Shown: piece by piece, positions 48,101-60,029 of the stretch
How positions within the stretch are numbered: position 1 is the first letter of the stretch
Layout of the letters: each line of letters starts with the position of its first letter
NCBI GenBank assembly: GCA_031216445.1
Contig: CM062211.1
Coordinates: 4,786,001-4,850,000 of the forward strand
DNA: 64,000 nt
From: Lateolabrax maculatus
Taxonomy: Eukaryota > Chordata > Actinopteri > Acropomatiformes > Lateolabracidae
Direction: 5' to 3'
Position numbers and translations under genes: made by a program
The notes under the pieces: generated by a model
The model's database searches: none
Told to the model about the DNA's origin: nothing
The model's input: the letters and a program-made list of their open reading frames with translations, nothing else

Positions 48101-49382
48101 ATCAGGCTGTTCGATATTCAGCCTGCGCAGCACTGTGATGGCCTCACTAGAGTGAACCAGTGTCACCTGATAGGATAGAGAACCAGAGTTCATCATGCTC
48201 AGTTATATCAGTGAAGACAAATAAAGTGAATACAACTTAAAGCTCCACACTTTGATTCATTTATACAGATGTATGTCTTTGTAAACCAGATTAATCTAAA
48301 AACAACAATCTCTGGAGAATTGACCATTTAACAGTTAGTATTACCATTTCAAAGTTTAATTATCAATAAAACCGTGTTAAATACTGTCCAGCATCAACTA
48401 AAGTATGCAACAGTCTGCAGATGTAGGCACACAGGCGCAGCATGCAACATGGGTTTGCTTTGCATTAATGAAAACATGGCGGGAGGCACAGCGCTCCAGA
48501 GATTTTTCAGCCTACGGCTGCATTCAGACAAAACCTGTAATACAATCACATGTAACATGATAGTTTTCATCTTCACCTGAACCTGTGCGCTTCCTTCCCA
48601 GAGTAAAGAGAACACAGCAGAGTAGCTGCCATTGAGATGATCCACCACATGCCCAACCACACCTGCCCCAAGTGTCGGGTTGTGCAGCCGGGCGAGTAAG
48701 AAGTCTCCCCCAGACTTCTTGGGATGGCCCTGGAAGTCATACATTTTGATGAAAACCTCCAGCTGATCCCCTACGTGCCACTGTCCTCCTCCCCTCCCTG
48801 GTGGGAGAATGGTGAAGGTGCTGTGGGCAGGATCACTGGTCTGCTCCAGGGAAAGAGGAGCTGTCAACAGTGGAGTTTCAGGCCATGCAATGGAGTCTAG
48901 TAGGAGGCGTTCCTCCAGAGCGTCCTCAGGGGACAGTGGCTGGAAGGTGCAGAAGCTGTGATGCATGTCAGGGACAGTGGAAACTCTCGGGACCATGATG
49001 GTGGAGATCACTCGATGCTGAAACTGGCAGGGGGTCGAGAGAGAGATGGTGACAAAGATGCATCAAACAAATTTCCTTAAAATTTGGGAAGAAAAATCCC
49101 TTGTAACTAGTTTTCACTAAATTGCAATAAAGAACATCATTGTTATCCTGAGGCACTTTGAAACACACATTTGAAAACAATATTCTGAAATCTGACTAAT
49201 ATTACATATTTCAAACATGGCCCACCTTCAAGTGATCCCACTGAAACCAAAGTTCTCACCTCCAGGACCTCCATGTTACATAGCACATAGATTAAGACAG
49301 CCACAGCCAGAGAGAGGAAGATGACGGCGTACTTGGGAAGGCAGATGCAGACCTCCCCTCCTATACAAGATCTGACCTTCAT
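42171..49382 (-). CDS. NXPE family member C, intact, six coding exons, 566 aa
   Basis: Exons in reading order: 49382-49260, 49023-48577, 48166-47871, 43247-43177, 43015-42809 and 42727-42171 (TAG); total 1701 nt, in frame, all GT-AG. Residues 18-36 form a signal anchor (AVIFLSLAVAVLIYVL). The middle holds the neurexophilin-like and Cys-rich region (CNVCLRPT, CNYTDLRTG, PWFCYKP). The C-terminal half has SGNH/PC-esterase-like signatures: GDS at 365-367 (Ser367 candidate nucleophile), GIWAHF near 449 and VDAW...HH...HP with Asp528 and His543 as candidates. Family knowledge: type II or secreted Golgi proteins; human NXPE1 has been reported to O-acetylate sialic acid. Substrate here is unknown. 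Exons 1-2 nearly match A and B, but exons 3-6 are divergent, and intron 2 is only 410 bp. The upstream non-coding exon is probably at 53115. It is the only complete NXPE gene in view. Confidence 0.88.
44386..44745 (+). mobile_element. Solo LTR (Gypsy-like), 360 bp, perfect 5-bp target duplication
   Basis: Starts TGTGACGACCCG and ends AGTTATCACA; termini TGTGA/TCACA are inverted. It is flanked by ggtct at 44381-44385 and 44746-44750. Contains tcaataaactctta, a polyadenylation-type signal, near its end. Lies in intron 3 of NXPE C, opposite to the gene. A different family from the 12.1-kb LTR. Confidence 0.8.
45455..45740 (+). mobile_element. Endogenous-retrovirus-like remnant: C-terminal part of integrase
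   Basis: A short frame beginning near 45,463 has the layout of the retroviral integrase C-terminal domain (a basic VLIKS-type strand followed by PRWKG and FQVLL). The match then moves to another frame near 45,545, showing a frameshift. No complete pol, gag or env frame was found nearby. Sequence near 46,150-46,330 with an AATAAA could be LTR-derived, but termini were not found. Broken and non-functional. Confidence 0.5.
45740..47870. other. NXPE C intron 3, no further gene seen
   Basis: Non-coding intron. 47,040-47,640 aligns in patches with the corresponding introns of A (13,190-13,700) and B (33,660-34,250), e.g. gttgagtctcacca and ttggccattaacacaa, confirming common ancestry of the three genes in this part. 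Confidence 0.5.
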
Positions 49383-50503
49383 GATGTGTGATCAGTCTTC
49401 ATCTGTGGCTGCTGTGATGAGATCATCTGCTACTGGACTATAAATAAACAAAGCAAAGGGGTAAATGACAACTTGTTGCGCTGAGAATAAGAATTTTACT
49501 TGCTGAAACTTGAATTCATTTGGGAAATCCTCTCTATACAAGTAGTGTGACATGTCTGACTTTCATTAACTATAAATAAATCCAGTCACACAGGAAATTT
49601 ACCCTGACTTTTCTGCTGTGCCACCAACAGGTCAAAGTTTTTTTACTTGTCCAGTGAAATATCTAAATTATCTAAAATATTTCTGAATATTTATGACTTT
49701 AGTGATTGCCTGACTTTTCCTCGAGGGCCACCATGAGGTTACAATTTGTGTTTTTTGAGTGAAATGTCTCAACAACAACCGGATGGATTAGCATGAAATT
49801 TGGTGCAGACATTCATGTCCACCTCAGGATGAATTAAAATCACTGACTTTTCATCCAGAGCTATTATCAGGTCACATTTTAATTTTGAGAAAAAAGAAAA
49901 GAAAAGAAAAAAACAACGGATCAGCAGTTGCAGTTCCTTGCAGTCTGATCACGATAAATACATACTGGTGTGTGGTGTGGATGAAAATGTATGTCTGGGA
50001 CTTAATCCCAAATAGTAAAACATTCACAAAGACAACAGTGTAAGTTTAGACATCTGCCGATATAAAAAATATTAATTTAAATATTAATGTATTTTCAGCT
50101 TTGTTTTCAATTACTACTAAATGATTGCAGCTGTAAACTTAGGCTGAACTCATCTTATATATCTGAACAACTGAGAAAAACTGTAAAGCAGGATCTGTCA
50201 ACCACATCAAAATCACCAGAGGGGTGTACAACAAAGCGAGATTAATGGGTTATCAAGGTATATTGAGCCTAAACCCAGAGTTTTCAATGTCATGAAGGTA
50301 GCTGTCTTTTAACCTGCCTAGATCACCATGGTAACTTATGCTGCACACCTAACTTAGGTTATGTCATGTTATGTTCAGGGTTTCGGCTTAAAAATCGGCT
50401 GTAAAAAGCGTCGTACTTTCACTAATTATTTTCCTGACGATATTCTCACTTAGCGATATAGATTCTCAGCTGAAGGAATACGATATATATATCCAAACCT
50501 ATA

Positions 50504-50711
50504 GGCTCGTTCGAGATCAACTGCGCCTTGGAAAGTGGACGAGATCAGGCAGCAGCAGCAGCAGGGGGCGGTGACAAAAAGCTGCAGTCAAGTCGGACAG
50601 TTTCCAGCAGCCTTCAAAGAATATACAGGAAGTGACGGAAATATTTACGTCCTGTTCGATCCGTCTGTAGGCTGATTGTAGTAGAGCCAAAGATGAACTG
50701 TCTCTGGTGGA

Positions 50712-50766
<55 letters not shown>

Positions 50767-51276
50767 TAAATGTATTAGCCCTTACAAGACACCGTGAACT
50801 CAAACAGACCAGGATCAGAGTGCTGTGCAAACATATTTAAACAACAAAGAAAGTCCATAAATAGAAACACAACAAAAGTATCTTTCACAGTCAAATCTTC
50901 AGACCACCATTCAGTAGAACATAATTCATAAATCATAAATAAAAAAGATTTACTATATTCTGGAAAAATCTAAATAAATGCTAATTAAACTATCTATCTA
51001 CACAGAAAATGAGGATTTTCTACAGCATGTGGTGTTTGTGGACAAAGCTAAGAGCCAATCAGCTCTTTGATCGACAGCCAGGCGTTTCCCATCATGCCCT
51101 GGCTCTTGTAGGTGGAGAGCGGCTGCGGCGCCTGGCTCTAAAAACTGCAGTAGTTATCGTTGTGCACTAATGCATGACGTCAGAGCAAGTTGGGATCAAG
51201 TCGGACACAAAACATGCATTGTGCGGCGATCGGCGGTAATCGATTCTGCGCAGGCCTGGCTCATCTCGAACGAGCC
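50504..51276. mobile_element. Harbinger-like MITE, copy 2
   Basis: Inverted ends ggctcgttcgagat and atctcgaacgagcc, better preserved than in copy 1. Contains a longer TA microsatellite (about 50,714-50,762). The LTR sequence on its left is deleted in copy 2, so only its right flank shows the nesting. Confidence 0.75.
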
Positions 51277-51511
51277 TTATGTTTCATGTTCCTGTTCCTC
51301 GGTTGTCTGTGCTGTGTTCCCATGTGCCTTGTCCCTGGATTACCTGTTTCTGTTACCTGCCTGCTTTGGACTCTGGATTTTTCTGTTTGCCTCACCACCC
51401 AGTAAGTTTGTGTTTCACCATTTGGAATAAACTCTTCACACCATACCTGCCAGTCTCCTCTCCTCTCTGCAATTGGGTCCTATCCCTGCCAACCCGTTAA
51501 CATCTGTGACA
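51277..51511 (+). mobile_element. Right remnant of the nested solo LTR, copy 2
   Basis: Matches 21,659-21,893 and ends CATCTGTGACA. The left part of the LTR and preceding sequence, about 600 bp, are missing compared with copy 1. Confidence 0.75.
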
Positions 51512-53114
51512 CATATCACCGATGAGGGCTCAGCAACTACAGACCACTTTGTTATTATGTTTGATCCATTTGTTGCTGAGTCTGTTTTACACAGCTGGTA
51601 CCACAGCTAATAGAACACTGGTTAGACAAATATATTAATGTGTTGGTATAGATCACAGATCATATTTAATCAATAACATTTATTTCACTTTGATTTGGCC
51701 AAAAACTAAAGTGATTTCCAATTATCCTTCATTTTGGGTCAGTTCCTATGTTATGACATAAATGCAGTTCTTAAATATATAAAAGTTTAAGTTTAAGAGC
51801 TCTATAATGTGCAGCTGTCACCTTAAAAATAAACGGGAGGCACTGAGGCTCCATTGAGCGGTAAAATAAATATATAAACTTATGAATTTACACTAGTAGC
51901 AATTTTCTGCCAGCTTTCCTCTCTTGTTTATTTGCAGCAACAGTGTTGATTTTTGTATAAAAAATGGTTTATATTCTTCATAGCTCTCCATTATAATGAC
52001 CTGTTCCTCTTGACTGAAGTGGACGGCATGCCACGGTCCATTTTGTGCGGAAAAAGAGTCTAATGATGCATCAAACGCCCCCTTTTATGGGACACAGAGC
52101 CTGAAGAAGAGTACCTGGTTTAACAAGTTGATGACTGCCATCGTGACACCTGTTATCTGACTGGGGATTTAAGGTTTGTCGAGCCAGCTAACACAAAAAA
52201 AGCCTGGCTATGTTGAACGTGCTTCGTAGTACACCCCTGAGGACTTCAAGCTATCTGTGAACAGGTTTTAAAAAATATTTAGACTTTATTTCATAGTTGA
52301 TACATGTGCTTGGTTAGGTACAGTACACAGCCTATTAGAAAGTACATCCTGGTCTGTGCAAACATTTGCCTTTTATACTTTGATTGTTGTATATGTAAAC
52401 AAATAAAACAGTCAGACTGGTTTGTCCAACATTTCCAGTCATAGTATCAGATCTACTGAGTTTCAGGAAAACAAACCTGCCTATATCCTACATCTACCAT
52501 TTCTTTTTTGTTTCAATTTCTCTTTTTTTGTTATATTTTTTCTCCTTTCTAAAATGCAATAAAAAGAGTTTGAGTTACAATTTCTTGAGACATGCAGCAT
52601 ATACAGGCAATCATTTATGGAATCATGAGTCTCAATATTAATTAGAAAAATGCCATTTCCTGCAAAAAATGCGTGTGAATGCTGAAAGCTGAAATAAATC
52701 ACACACTGTACCTGGTTGGTACTCAGGATGTGTGTGTTTGTTTGTGTGTGTGTTTGTATGTACAGTATCTACAGTATACGTAGTATGTACATTATGTGTA
52801 GAATGTATAGTATGTACAGTATATATGTACTATGAAGAAGTAGTTGTGGTCCAAAAAATGTATGGAAGAAGAATAAGAAGTCATAATAATAATAATAATA
52901 AAGAACACAATAACACTTAAGTAGTAAGTTGTACTTAAGTAAAAGTATTAGCAGTAACATGTACTTTGAGTATCAAAAGTGTATTATATTACTATAGTTA
53001 GCTCATCTTTACTTCTGTGTCAAACATTTAACCCATCCTGCACTGGATCACAAAGCACCATATGATGAAACTTCAAATATACTCAAATGGATTTAAGCAT
53101 ATAATTTGTCTTAC

Positions 53115-53176
53115 CTCAGCACACAGTGGAGAAGGCAGTGCAACAGATTGAAGATGTCATCACTGCTGCTTGATAA
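53115..53176 (-). other. Putative non-coding first exon of NXPE C
   Basis: Minus-strand tgtgctgag|gtaagacaaatt, as at 23509. It would splice to the acceptor tttatag near 49,440, about 58 bases before the ATG. The 5' limit is unknown. Confidence 0.45.
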
Positions 53177-53999
53177 TGTTACCTGTCAGTATGGGTTGGT
53201 CAGTATTAACATGGGTGGAGCTACAAGCAACATTGTTGCTATAGAAGATTACATTGTTCCATTTCCTCAAAAAGCAAAACACACAGAACACAACTTGGCG
53301 TCTTACTTTAATAACTTAATACTAAAATTTATAAAAACATTTGAAACACTTAGTATTCAGTAGTTTTTAGTTTTTACAAATAGGGATTTAATTGCCTTTA
53401 AAAAAGAAAGGTAGAAATCTGAACAGCCTTTATTTTTTTGAAAGTTGGCCAGCAGAAGAATGTTGTCCATCTGCCTGGTGCAAAACATTGAAAAGTACAA
53501 AGTCCTTATTATATCATTCTGGTGATTCAGGTGATTAAACAGGTCACAGGGAAAACAGACAGACAGATCCAATCAATCAAGAGTGATTTTTTTAGTCATT
53601 CACACCTCTGCAACGCTACCTGCCCCCTGCCCCCTCGCCAGTGGTTGGTTCAACAGGTAATGGCACCCGTGAACGTGGACTTCACAGGCTATAAACCACC
53701 ATTAACTGCCAGGAATTAGTGACGTTTTCAGCAGTTCACCTTGGCCGAAGAAATCAGTTTTTTCATGCAGTGTACACAAAGAAAGTCAAAGATTTAAAGC
53801 TAGAAAAAACTCCAGGCCCTTTGTGCATACGCTTAGCCAGATCCAGACAGTGTAAATGCACGGCTTTGGAAACTGGTGCTTGACATGCATGAAGTTACAA
53901 ATGTTTTCCACAAAGAGAAAGCATACTGACATTAGGGGAACACCTCTTCAATAAGCATGGGCATGATATTACAAAACATGAACATTTCAGACAAAAGAT

Positions 54000-54490
54000 G
54001 CGTGAGACAGGGCAACTAGTTCTCTAAGGTAAGAAGAATGGCAAGTTGAAGATGGCATCAGATTTCTTGGTGTCCATCTTTGCATTGAAGTTAGGCCACA
54101 ACTTCAAGAAAATAGCAAACATTGCTGAATGTGAATGTTTGGGAGACCACAAGCACTCAGTCACTTCAGAGATGTTATGCGTCAGATTGCTCGAAGCTGT
54201 GGGGCAAACCATCCAGAAGCACTGTCCTTCAATAAAATTGGAAAAGCACAAAAGCACATAGCCACTATGTCCAAGGTCCTCAACTTAAAGGACAATGAAA
54301 TGGATGACCTTGCTGACTTCCTTGGCCATGACATCAGAGTGCATCGCCAGTATATAGGCTGCTCCACATTACAGCTGGCAAAGATAAGTAGAGTGCTTAT
54401 GGCCCTGGAACGAGGATAACTGCCTGAATTTAAAGGAAGGAATCTTGATGAGATCAACATTGATCCACTAGTTAAAACAGGCCAGTGTAA
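54000..54490 (+). pseudogene. Relic of a tyrosine-recombinase-like protein, copy 2
   Basis: Same segments as copy 1, including the frame change and the in-frame stop after RVLMALERG. The glycine-histidine region reads LADFLGHD, closer to the expected family text than LADFPGHD in copy 1. The shared stop shows that decay preceded the duplication. Confidence 0.6.
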
Positions 54491-55029
54491 ATAACTAAAT
54501 ACATGTATTTACACACAGGGGTTTCCCTCCATTAAAGGTTTTTTTGCTGCTGCCAAAGAGATGATATCAAATTGTAAAACCACCAGTAGATTGAATTCTT
54601 TATTGTGGTATTATGAGCAGCAGATGGTGCATGATGGGCAGGTGCTTCCATTGGTGCAGAGTAGCTAAGACAGTGTACCCTCTAGCATCGTATAGGGAAG
54701 CGTTCATATTAGCCACGCAGCCCCAGATCCGGCCCTACTCCTCCCCCTTTGCCCTTTTGTTCAGTGTTGCTTCCTTAAAATGGTTTATGTGCTATCCAAT
54801 AGTTTTATCCATATGGGTTCTGTGTTTCCTAGAGAAAATGGCTATGGACAGTGATGCATCAGACACTGAAGATGAGAATAACATGACTGTGAAGGATGCT
54901 GCACCTAGTTCTTCATCTTCATTTTCATCTTCACAATCATCAGGTATATAGGCAACTATTGAGAGGGAACAATAGTAAAACTAGAAAAGGCAAAATAGAG
55001 ATTTGAAAATTGGGAGTTCAAGTTGCTGG

Positions 55030-55195
55030 TATGTTTCAGGGCAGTTGCACTGGTGTTCTTAGTGATTACAATGGTGTTGTGATTGGTTGCTAGGGTGTTG
55101 TTAGTGGTTTCTATGGTGTTTTAGATGGTTGCTAGGGTGGTTCTAAGCAGTTGCTAAGGTGTTGCTAAGCAGTTGCTGTGGTGTGCTGGAGGTGG
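55030..55195. repeat. Degenerate gttgctagggtgtt-type minisatellite, copy 2
   Basis: Matches 25,440-25,595 with a few substitutions. Confidence 0.75.
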
Positions 55196-57060
55196 AAAAG
55201 TAATTTATGTTTTAGCGTGACTACCAGATGGAAACTGGCCCAGACAAAATCACTTTGGCCCATCCAAAGTTGATTTCACTGATTTTATTGACTCAAACTA
55301 TTATTGAGTCCCGATTGGACTTCTAAGTTTGGATGTGACTGTCCCCTGCTATCACATGCAATATTTTAACTTTGGACAGCAATGCCGTTTACTGTTACTA
55401 GGGATGAGCGTAGGCTAAGAGAACTATTTACAGAAGAAGCATTTTTTATAAAAGTTGCTCAATTTATTATTTGTTAGAAAACTACAGAACAGCCTTAGAA
55501 TTGAGCTTCAGCTTAATGTTTTTGATCCCAAGAGTAAGAGATTTATTTATTTATTGGTATTTTTTGTGCTATTTCTAGTTTTTTATAAATTTAAATGAAT
55601 AAACTTTAGTGAATCACAACACAGTAACATCAACAAGTATGAAGAGAAATGCATGAACTAGAGTTTTTATTAGATGGTTACTCTGGTTTAATTATTTTTT
55701 TAAACAGACTTGGTGATTTATGCAAACAGATACAGAAGAAGTAGCAAGCCAATGGAAGAAAATCCATCTGGTAGAAGAAGCGAGAGTCACGAGCTGTAAC
55801 CTGAGACTGCACCGCGTCCAGTTTGAACCAAGTTCTCCATTAACTCGGCTGAAGATATTTAATAAAGCGAGGTAGGAGTGAACTGATGGACGTAACCGCC
55901 CGGTGTAGAAGCAGAGAAGAGAGAAAAGTCTTCTTCATTTGTCTCTTTCCTGACTTTCTGCACAATGTTTTTTAACTGATTAACTTCCTGTTTGGTGAAA
56001 CCAACTTTCCCCTTACTGGCTATCTGGATTCTTGCTTATTGGAAAAAAACATTCCTTATCTGAGAAATAGTCTTCTGCTCTAACTTCTTTTCATATCTTT
56101 TGTTTTCTGTAAAAACAGCTTCATTTTTCTGCTGCTGTGAGTTCTTTTTCTTCTGACTGCCCGCCAACATGAACCCCTCCTCACTGCCACTATGAGCAGA
56201 GACTCTGCTCTGACGTGTTGACCTGGACTCTCATGTTGTTTGCCAAAGCTTAGACGGAGAGTTCCCACAGCCGTTTTTTGTTGGTTCTTTGAACTGTGGC
56301 ACTTTAAGTGCCAGCTCCCTTCTCCATATTGTATTCACTTCCTTCCTTACCAGGACAAACTGACATAATGTTTTTTACACAAAGAAAGAAATAACTTAAT
56401 GTATAACATTTGCAGAAATGAAGTTAAGATACTTGACCACTGAACAACAATTGGTTTTATACGTATTGGGTGTGTTTGCTCTTCTTTGTGGTTGTTTTAA
56501 ACTCATCAACTTTAATGTTATGGGACTGTGCTAAAGGGACATTTACTCTAATTTATAGACTCATTTAAAGACTTTTTTCCTCTCACTCTACAATCATGTC
56601 CATCCAACCATCTCTCTGTATTTGTGAAATTTGATAAAATGTTGTCTTCTTTCATAAATTTGGTGTAAATGGTGAAATCAGTAGAAACTGTGTTCACAAA
56701 CATTGCTGCTTATCATGGCAGGTAGGACGCACTTTAGACACAGAAGCCAACGAGCCGGTACAGCTTGTTAAGGCTAAGCTAGTGAACCCAAGTGACAGGA
56801 GGCAGAGAGTTAGGTTTAGAGGATAATAGCTGGTAAGGTGTGCTGGGCTGAGTCAGGAGCAGAGGAGACCAAGGTGAGGGGGAGTAATGGCTGGAGCAGA
56901 AGAGGGGTCGGGTAGGCTTGGGGGCTGAAGAGACAGAATAGGCAGGTCCAGACAAAGAGTCAGGCTGAGGTAACTGCAGGCACAGTGAAACAGGTATTAG
57001 ATTACAGGCAATAATACTGACAGAACAGTAGCTAGAGGTTGGCTGGAAGTGTGACTGAGT

Positions 57061-57338
57061 CTACGATCTTGCAGTTTGGTAGTGGCTGAGCCGGTTCTTC
57101 ATGACAAAGCTCATCCTGATTATTGGCAGCTGGTAGGTTGACTCCAACGCACCTAATTTCATTCCTGCAATTAAAAAGATCCACACTGCAGGCCAACAGG
57201 CAGAGGTGGAGGGTGTGACACAGCTGTGTGGCACAAACTGACACAATAGTTTTCGCAGAGAAAGAAACTATGTAATGTATTACATTTAGAGCCAAATTTA
57301 CAAGAAGACATGAAAGATTACAAATTTGTCATAGACAG
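57061..57338. repeat. Left arm of a large inverted repeat
   Basis: This 278-bp arm is the reverse complement of 58,319-58,596. It starts ctacgatcttgcagtttggt and ends catagacag. The corresponding copy 1 region (27,471-27,740) is similar but has different indels. Confidence 0.85.
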
Positions 57339-57504
57339 AGTTTTACAAAGTTTATATGTTTTTCCTAACTCAACAACTTGCAAAATCAGTTGAAACAAAC
57401 AGTGTGTTCACAAACACCTGCTGCTTATCTTGGCAGGTAAGAGATCCCAAACACATCATTTGCATTACACTGAACCTTTTTGTTCCACTTGTCACCTCAC
57501 TATG

Positions 57505-57590
57505 ACGACGAAGGTCACCTGACTACTGTTAACATGACGACAGTCATCTGACTACTGTTACCAGGATGACGACGGTCACCTGATTATTGT
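57505..57590. repeat. Short minisatellite at the copy 1 deletion breakpoint
   Basis: Three degenerate units of about 30 bp built on atgacgac, ggtcacctga and ctactgtta. The first unit contains the point where copy 1 and copy 2 part. Confidence 0.65.
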
Positions 57591-57794
57591 TATTTATTAT
57601 ACTATTATTTATTATTACATGCTATAGTGAGAAAAAAGTTTTGCGAGCTGTTGTTAATCAACGTTTCTAAAATCTTCTAAGAGTAAGTATCCTTCACAGG
57701 CACTTGATCGTAAGTACCGGATGTCTGATTTCGCCTGTTGTCAAATCTCACACCCAGTGTTAGTTCTATTGGCTCGACAACTCCCCAAGTTAGG

Positions 57795-58202
57795 TTAGTA
57801 TTTATTTTGTTTCCATTCTGTATTTAGATTTTTGAATGGGTTTTCAAATTTTTCAAAAGATTCATTTATCACAGATATATTGGAGTCAGTTACAGGTAAA
57901 GCAGAAATAACAGTATGCTTTGGTTGTGAGCAAAGCTCACTTGTTATTTCCTCCAAATCTTCTACAATTGAGGATACCAAACTGTTGGAAATCCCACTCC
58001 CCTGTAATTTTGCCACAATGGATGCACACATGTTTTTGGTTGGCTCTTTAGCAAGTCCTGAATCATTGCTCTCAGAAGAAACACTGGAAGAGCTACATTG
58101 ATTTTGGGGATTAAATTGGTCCTCCAAAGCATGTGCCTGAGATGAAGTTGCAGCCGGCTCACTATAGGAACATGCAACAGTTGAAGTTTGAGCAATTTGC
58201 AT
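57795..58202 (-). other. Open 135-codon frame, probable fragment of a multicopy transposon-associated protein
   Basis: The minus-strand frame is Ser-rich at the start (SSQAHALEDQFNPQNQ) and ends KFENPFKNLNTEWKQNKY. The ending resembles an uncharacterised protein type repeated in fish genomes (NPF.NL..E...NKYF). Not recognised with certainty. It lies wholly in the spacer of the 57.06-58.60 kb inverted repeat, without identifiable flanking exons. Confidence 0.35.
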
Positions 58203-58318
58203 ATGTTAAGAACTGATGCCTAGAGCCTTGCTGAGAACAACAATTTGAACTTGGGTCAAGGAGAGTAACCATGTTGAACTCTTAAATGTTAAATCAACTG
58301 CTGACTGCTGGGATATGG

Positions 58319-58596
58319 CTGTCTATGACAAATTTGTAATCTTTCATGTCTTCTTGTAAATTTGGCTCTAAATGTAATACATTAAGTAGTTTCTTTCTCT
58401 GTGAAAACTATTGTGTCAGTTTGTGCCACATAGCTGTGTCACACCCTCCACCTCTGCCTGTTGGCCTGCAGTGTGGATCTTTTTAATTGCAGGAATGAAA
58501 TTAGGTGCGTTGGAGTCAACCTACCAGCTGCCAATAATCAGGATGAGCTTTGTCATGAAGAACTGGCTCAGCCACTACCAAACTGCAAGATCGTAG
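58319..58596. repeat. Right arm of the large inverted repeat
   Basis: Reverse complement of 57,061-57,338 with very few differences, including the same variants that separate the left arm from the homologous copy 1 sequence. The spacer is 980 bp. Confidence 0.85.
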
Positions 58597-58865
58597 ATCT
58601 TATTTGTCTTCTGGTGGCTTCTGTTAGGGTTCCTGTTGTTTGGTACTCCTGTAGTACTTCTTCACCACTGGACTTGCCTCTTAGCACAGCTTCAATCAAC
58701 TAATAAAAAACAACAACATGAGAATGCAAAATGTGGTGATGAACAGCTTTTCTAGAGACTTGGGGTGAAAAATGTGAAAGTGAGAAACCATGAGAATTAC
58801 ACTTTGTTGCAAGTTGTTTAGCAGACACTGCATCACGCGTATATCAATTCTTTGTCTCTTGCTAG

Positions 58866-58974
58866 GGACGTCATCAACGGTTACAGTTGATGAACTGGAG
58901 CTGAAGCTTGAGTCAGACTTCTCAGACGCAGAAGACGAGGACCAATCCGAAAATTCTCAAAGAATCGAAAACAG
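58866..58974 (+). other. Exon-like acidic segment
   Basis: Preceded by an acceptor-like ttgctag and followed by aacag|gtaaat. Encodes VDELELKLESDFSDAEDEDQ and a short basic end. The style matches acidic linkers of multicopy fish transposon proteins. No continuing exon was found. Confidence 0.35.
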
Positions 58975-59629
58975 GTAAATCATTGTATTTGGCAGGGTGT
59001 ACAGTGCTTGATTATATCTGCCTTTATATCTCACCGTGAACTGAAAAAATTGTCAGCAACACGGTTTCTTGCCTCACTGTGAATGACTGTTCATGATAAA
59101 TACATTCATCCACCACTCAATAATTATGAAATAGACCTAGATCATTTTTCCCTCACAAAACCCATTCACGCATAAGTCCAAATTGCAGAACTGAAAATGT
59201 CAAGCAGTTTACCCCCATTTAAGCAAGAGTCTGATAAAGGCATGTGAAGAAATCAGTCTAAGGAGCTTGCAGATGAGGTTTTAAAAGAATATGGGTGTGT
59301 TTAAGGTTTCATCCAAAGTAAGCCAAAAAAGTAAGGTGTGATGAATAAAGTTGGCAGTTGGCGGTTCAGGTCGGGTTGGGGCGGTTGATTTTTGAGGGTT
59401 GGGCTTTGCAGGTGGCCTCTCATAACAGGTCTAGTGGGTTTGAGTATTGAAAAGTCCTGACTGAGGCATCACTATCATCCACTGTAAAGCAAGTTAAGTC
59501 ATTTTCCTGATTGTGAATTTTCTAATTTGAAGTAACATTTAAATATTGTCCACTGTATAGCAGGGTACGACATTAATAATTAAAATTGGGATGGTGTCAG
59601 GACTGTCCCATTGTCTTTCAAAGCGACAG

Positions 59630-59985
59630 TAGAACTCATTCAGGTTGTTGGCCAGGTGCAAGTGGTTAGCAGAGTGGGGGGCTCTGGGTTTGTAGTTGGT
59701 GATCTGTCAGAGCCTCTTCCAGACACAAGCAGAGTTGTTGGCTGAGAACTGGTGTTGGAATTTCTCAGAGTACAGTAGTTTAGCTCCTCTCACCTCCTTG
59801 CTAAACCTGAGTTTGGCTGTGAACCAGGGTTTGTCGTTGTTGTGCATGATGGTACACAGCGGTCCTAACAGAAGCTGATGTAGGACGTCACAGCCTCTGT
59901 AATCCAGACTGTTGGAGGCAGTCCTGAAAACATCCCAGTCAGTACAGTCCAAGCACGCCTGAAGAAGCTCCACAGCTTCACTGGT
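59630..59985 (-). mobile_element. LINE fragment (between endonuclease and reverse transcriptase)
   Basis: The minus-strand frame includes CLDCTDWDVFRTAS, HNNDKPWFTAKLR, LYSEKFQHQFSANNSA and VWKRL, typical of the region linking endonuclease and reverse transcriptase in fish L2/Rex-like LINEs. Only about 110 codons remain. Confidence 0.8.
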
Positions 59986-60029
59986 GAGTTTTAATTAGTT
60001 TTAATCACTGGATTTTAATTTTTTACATT

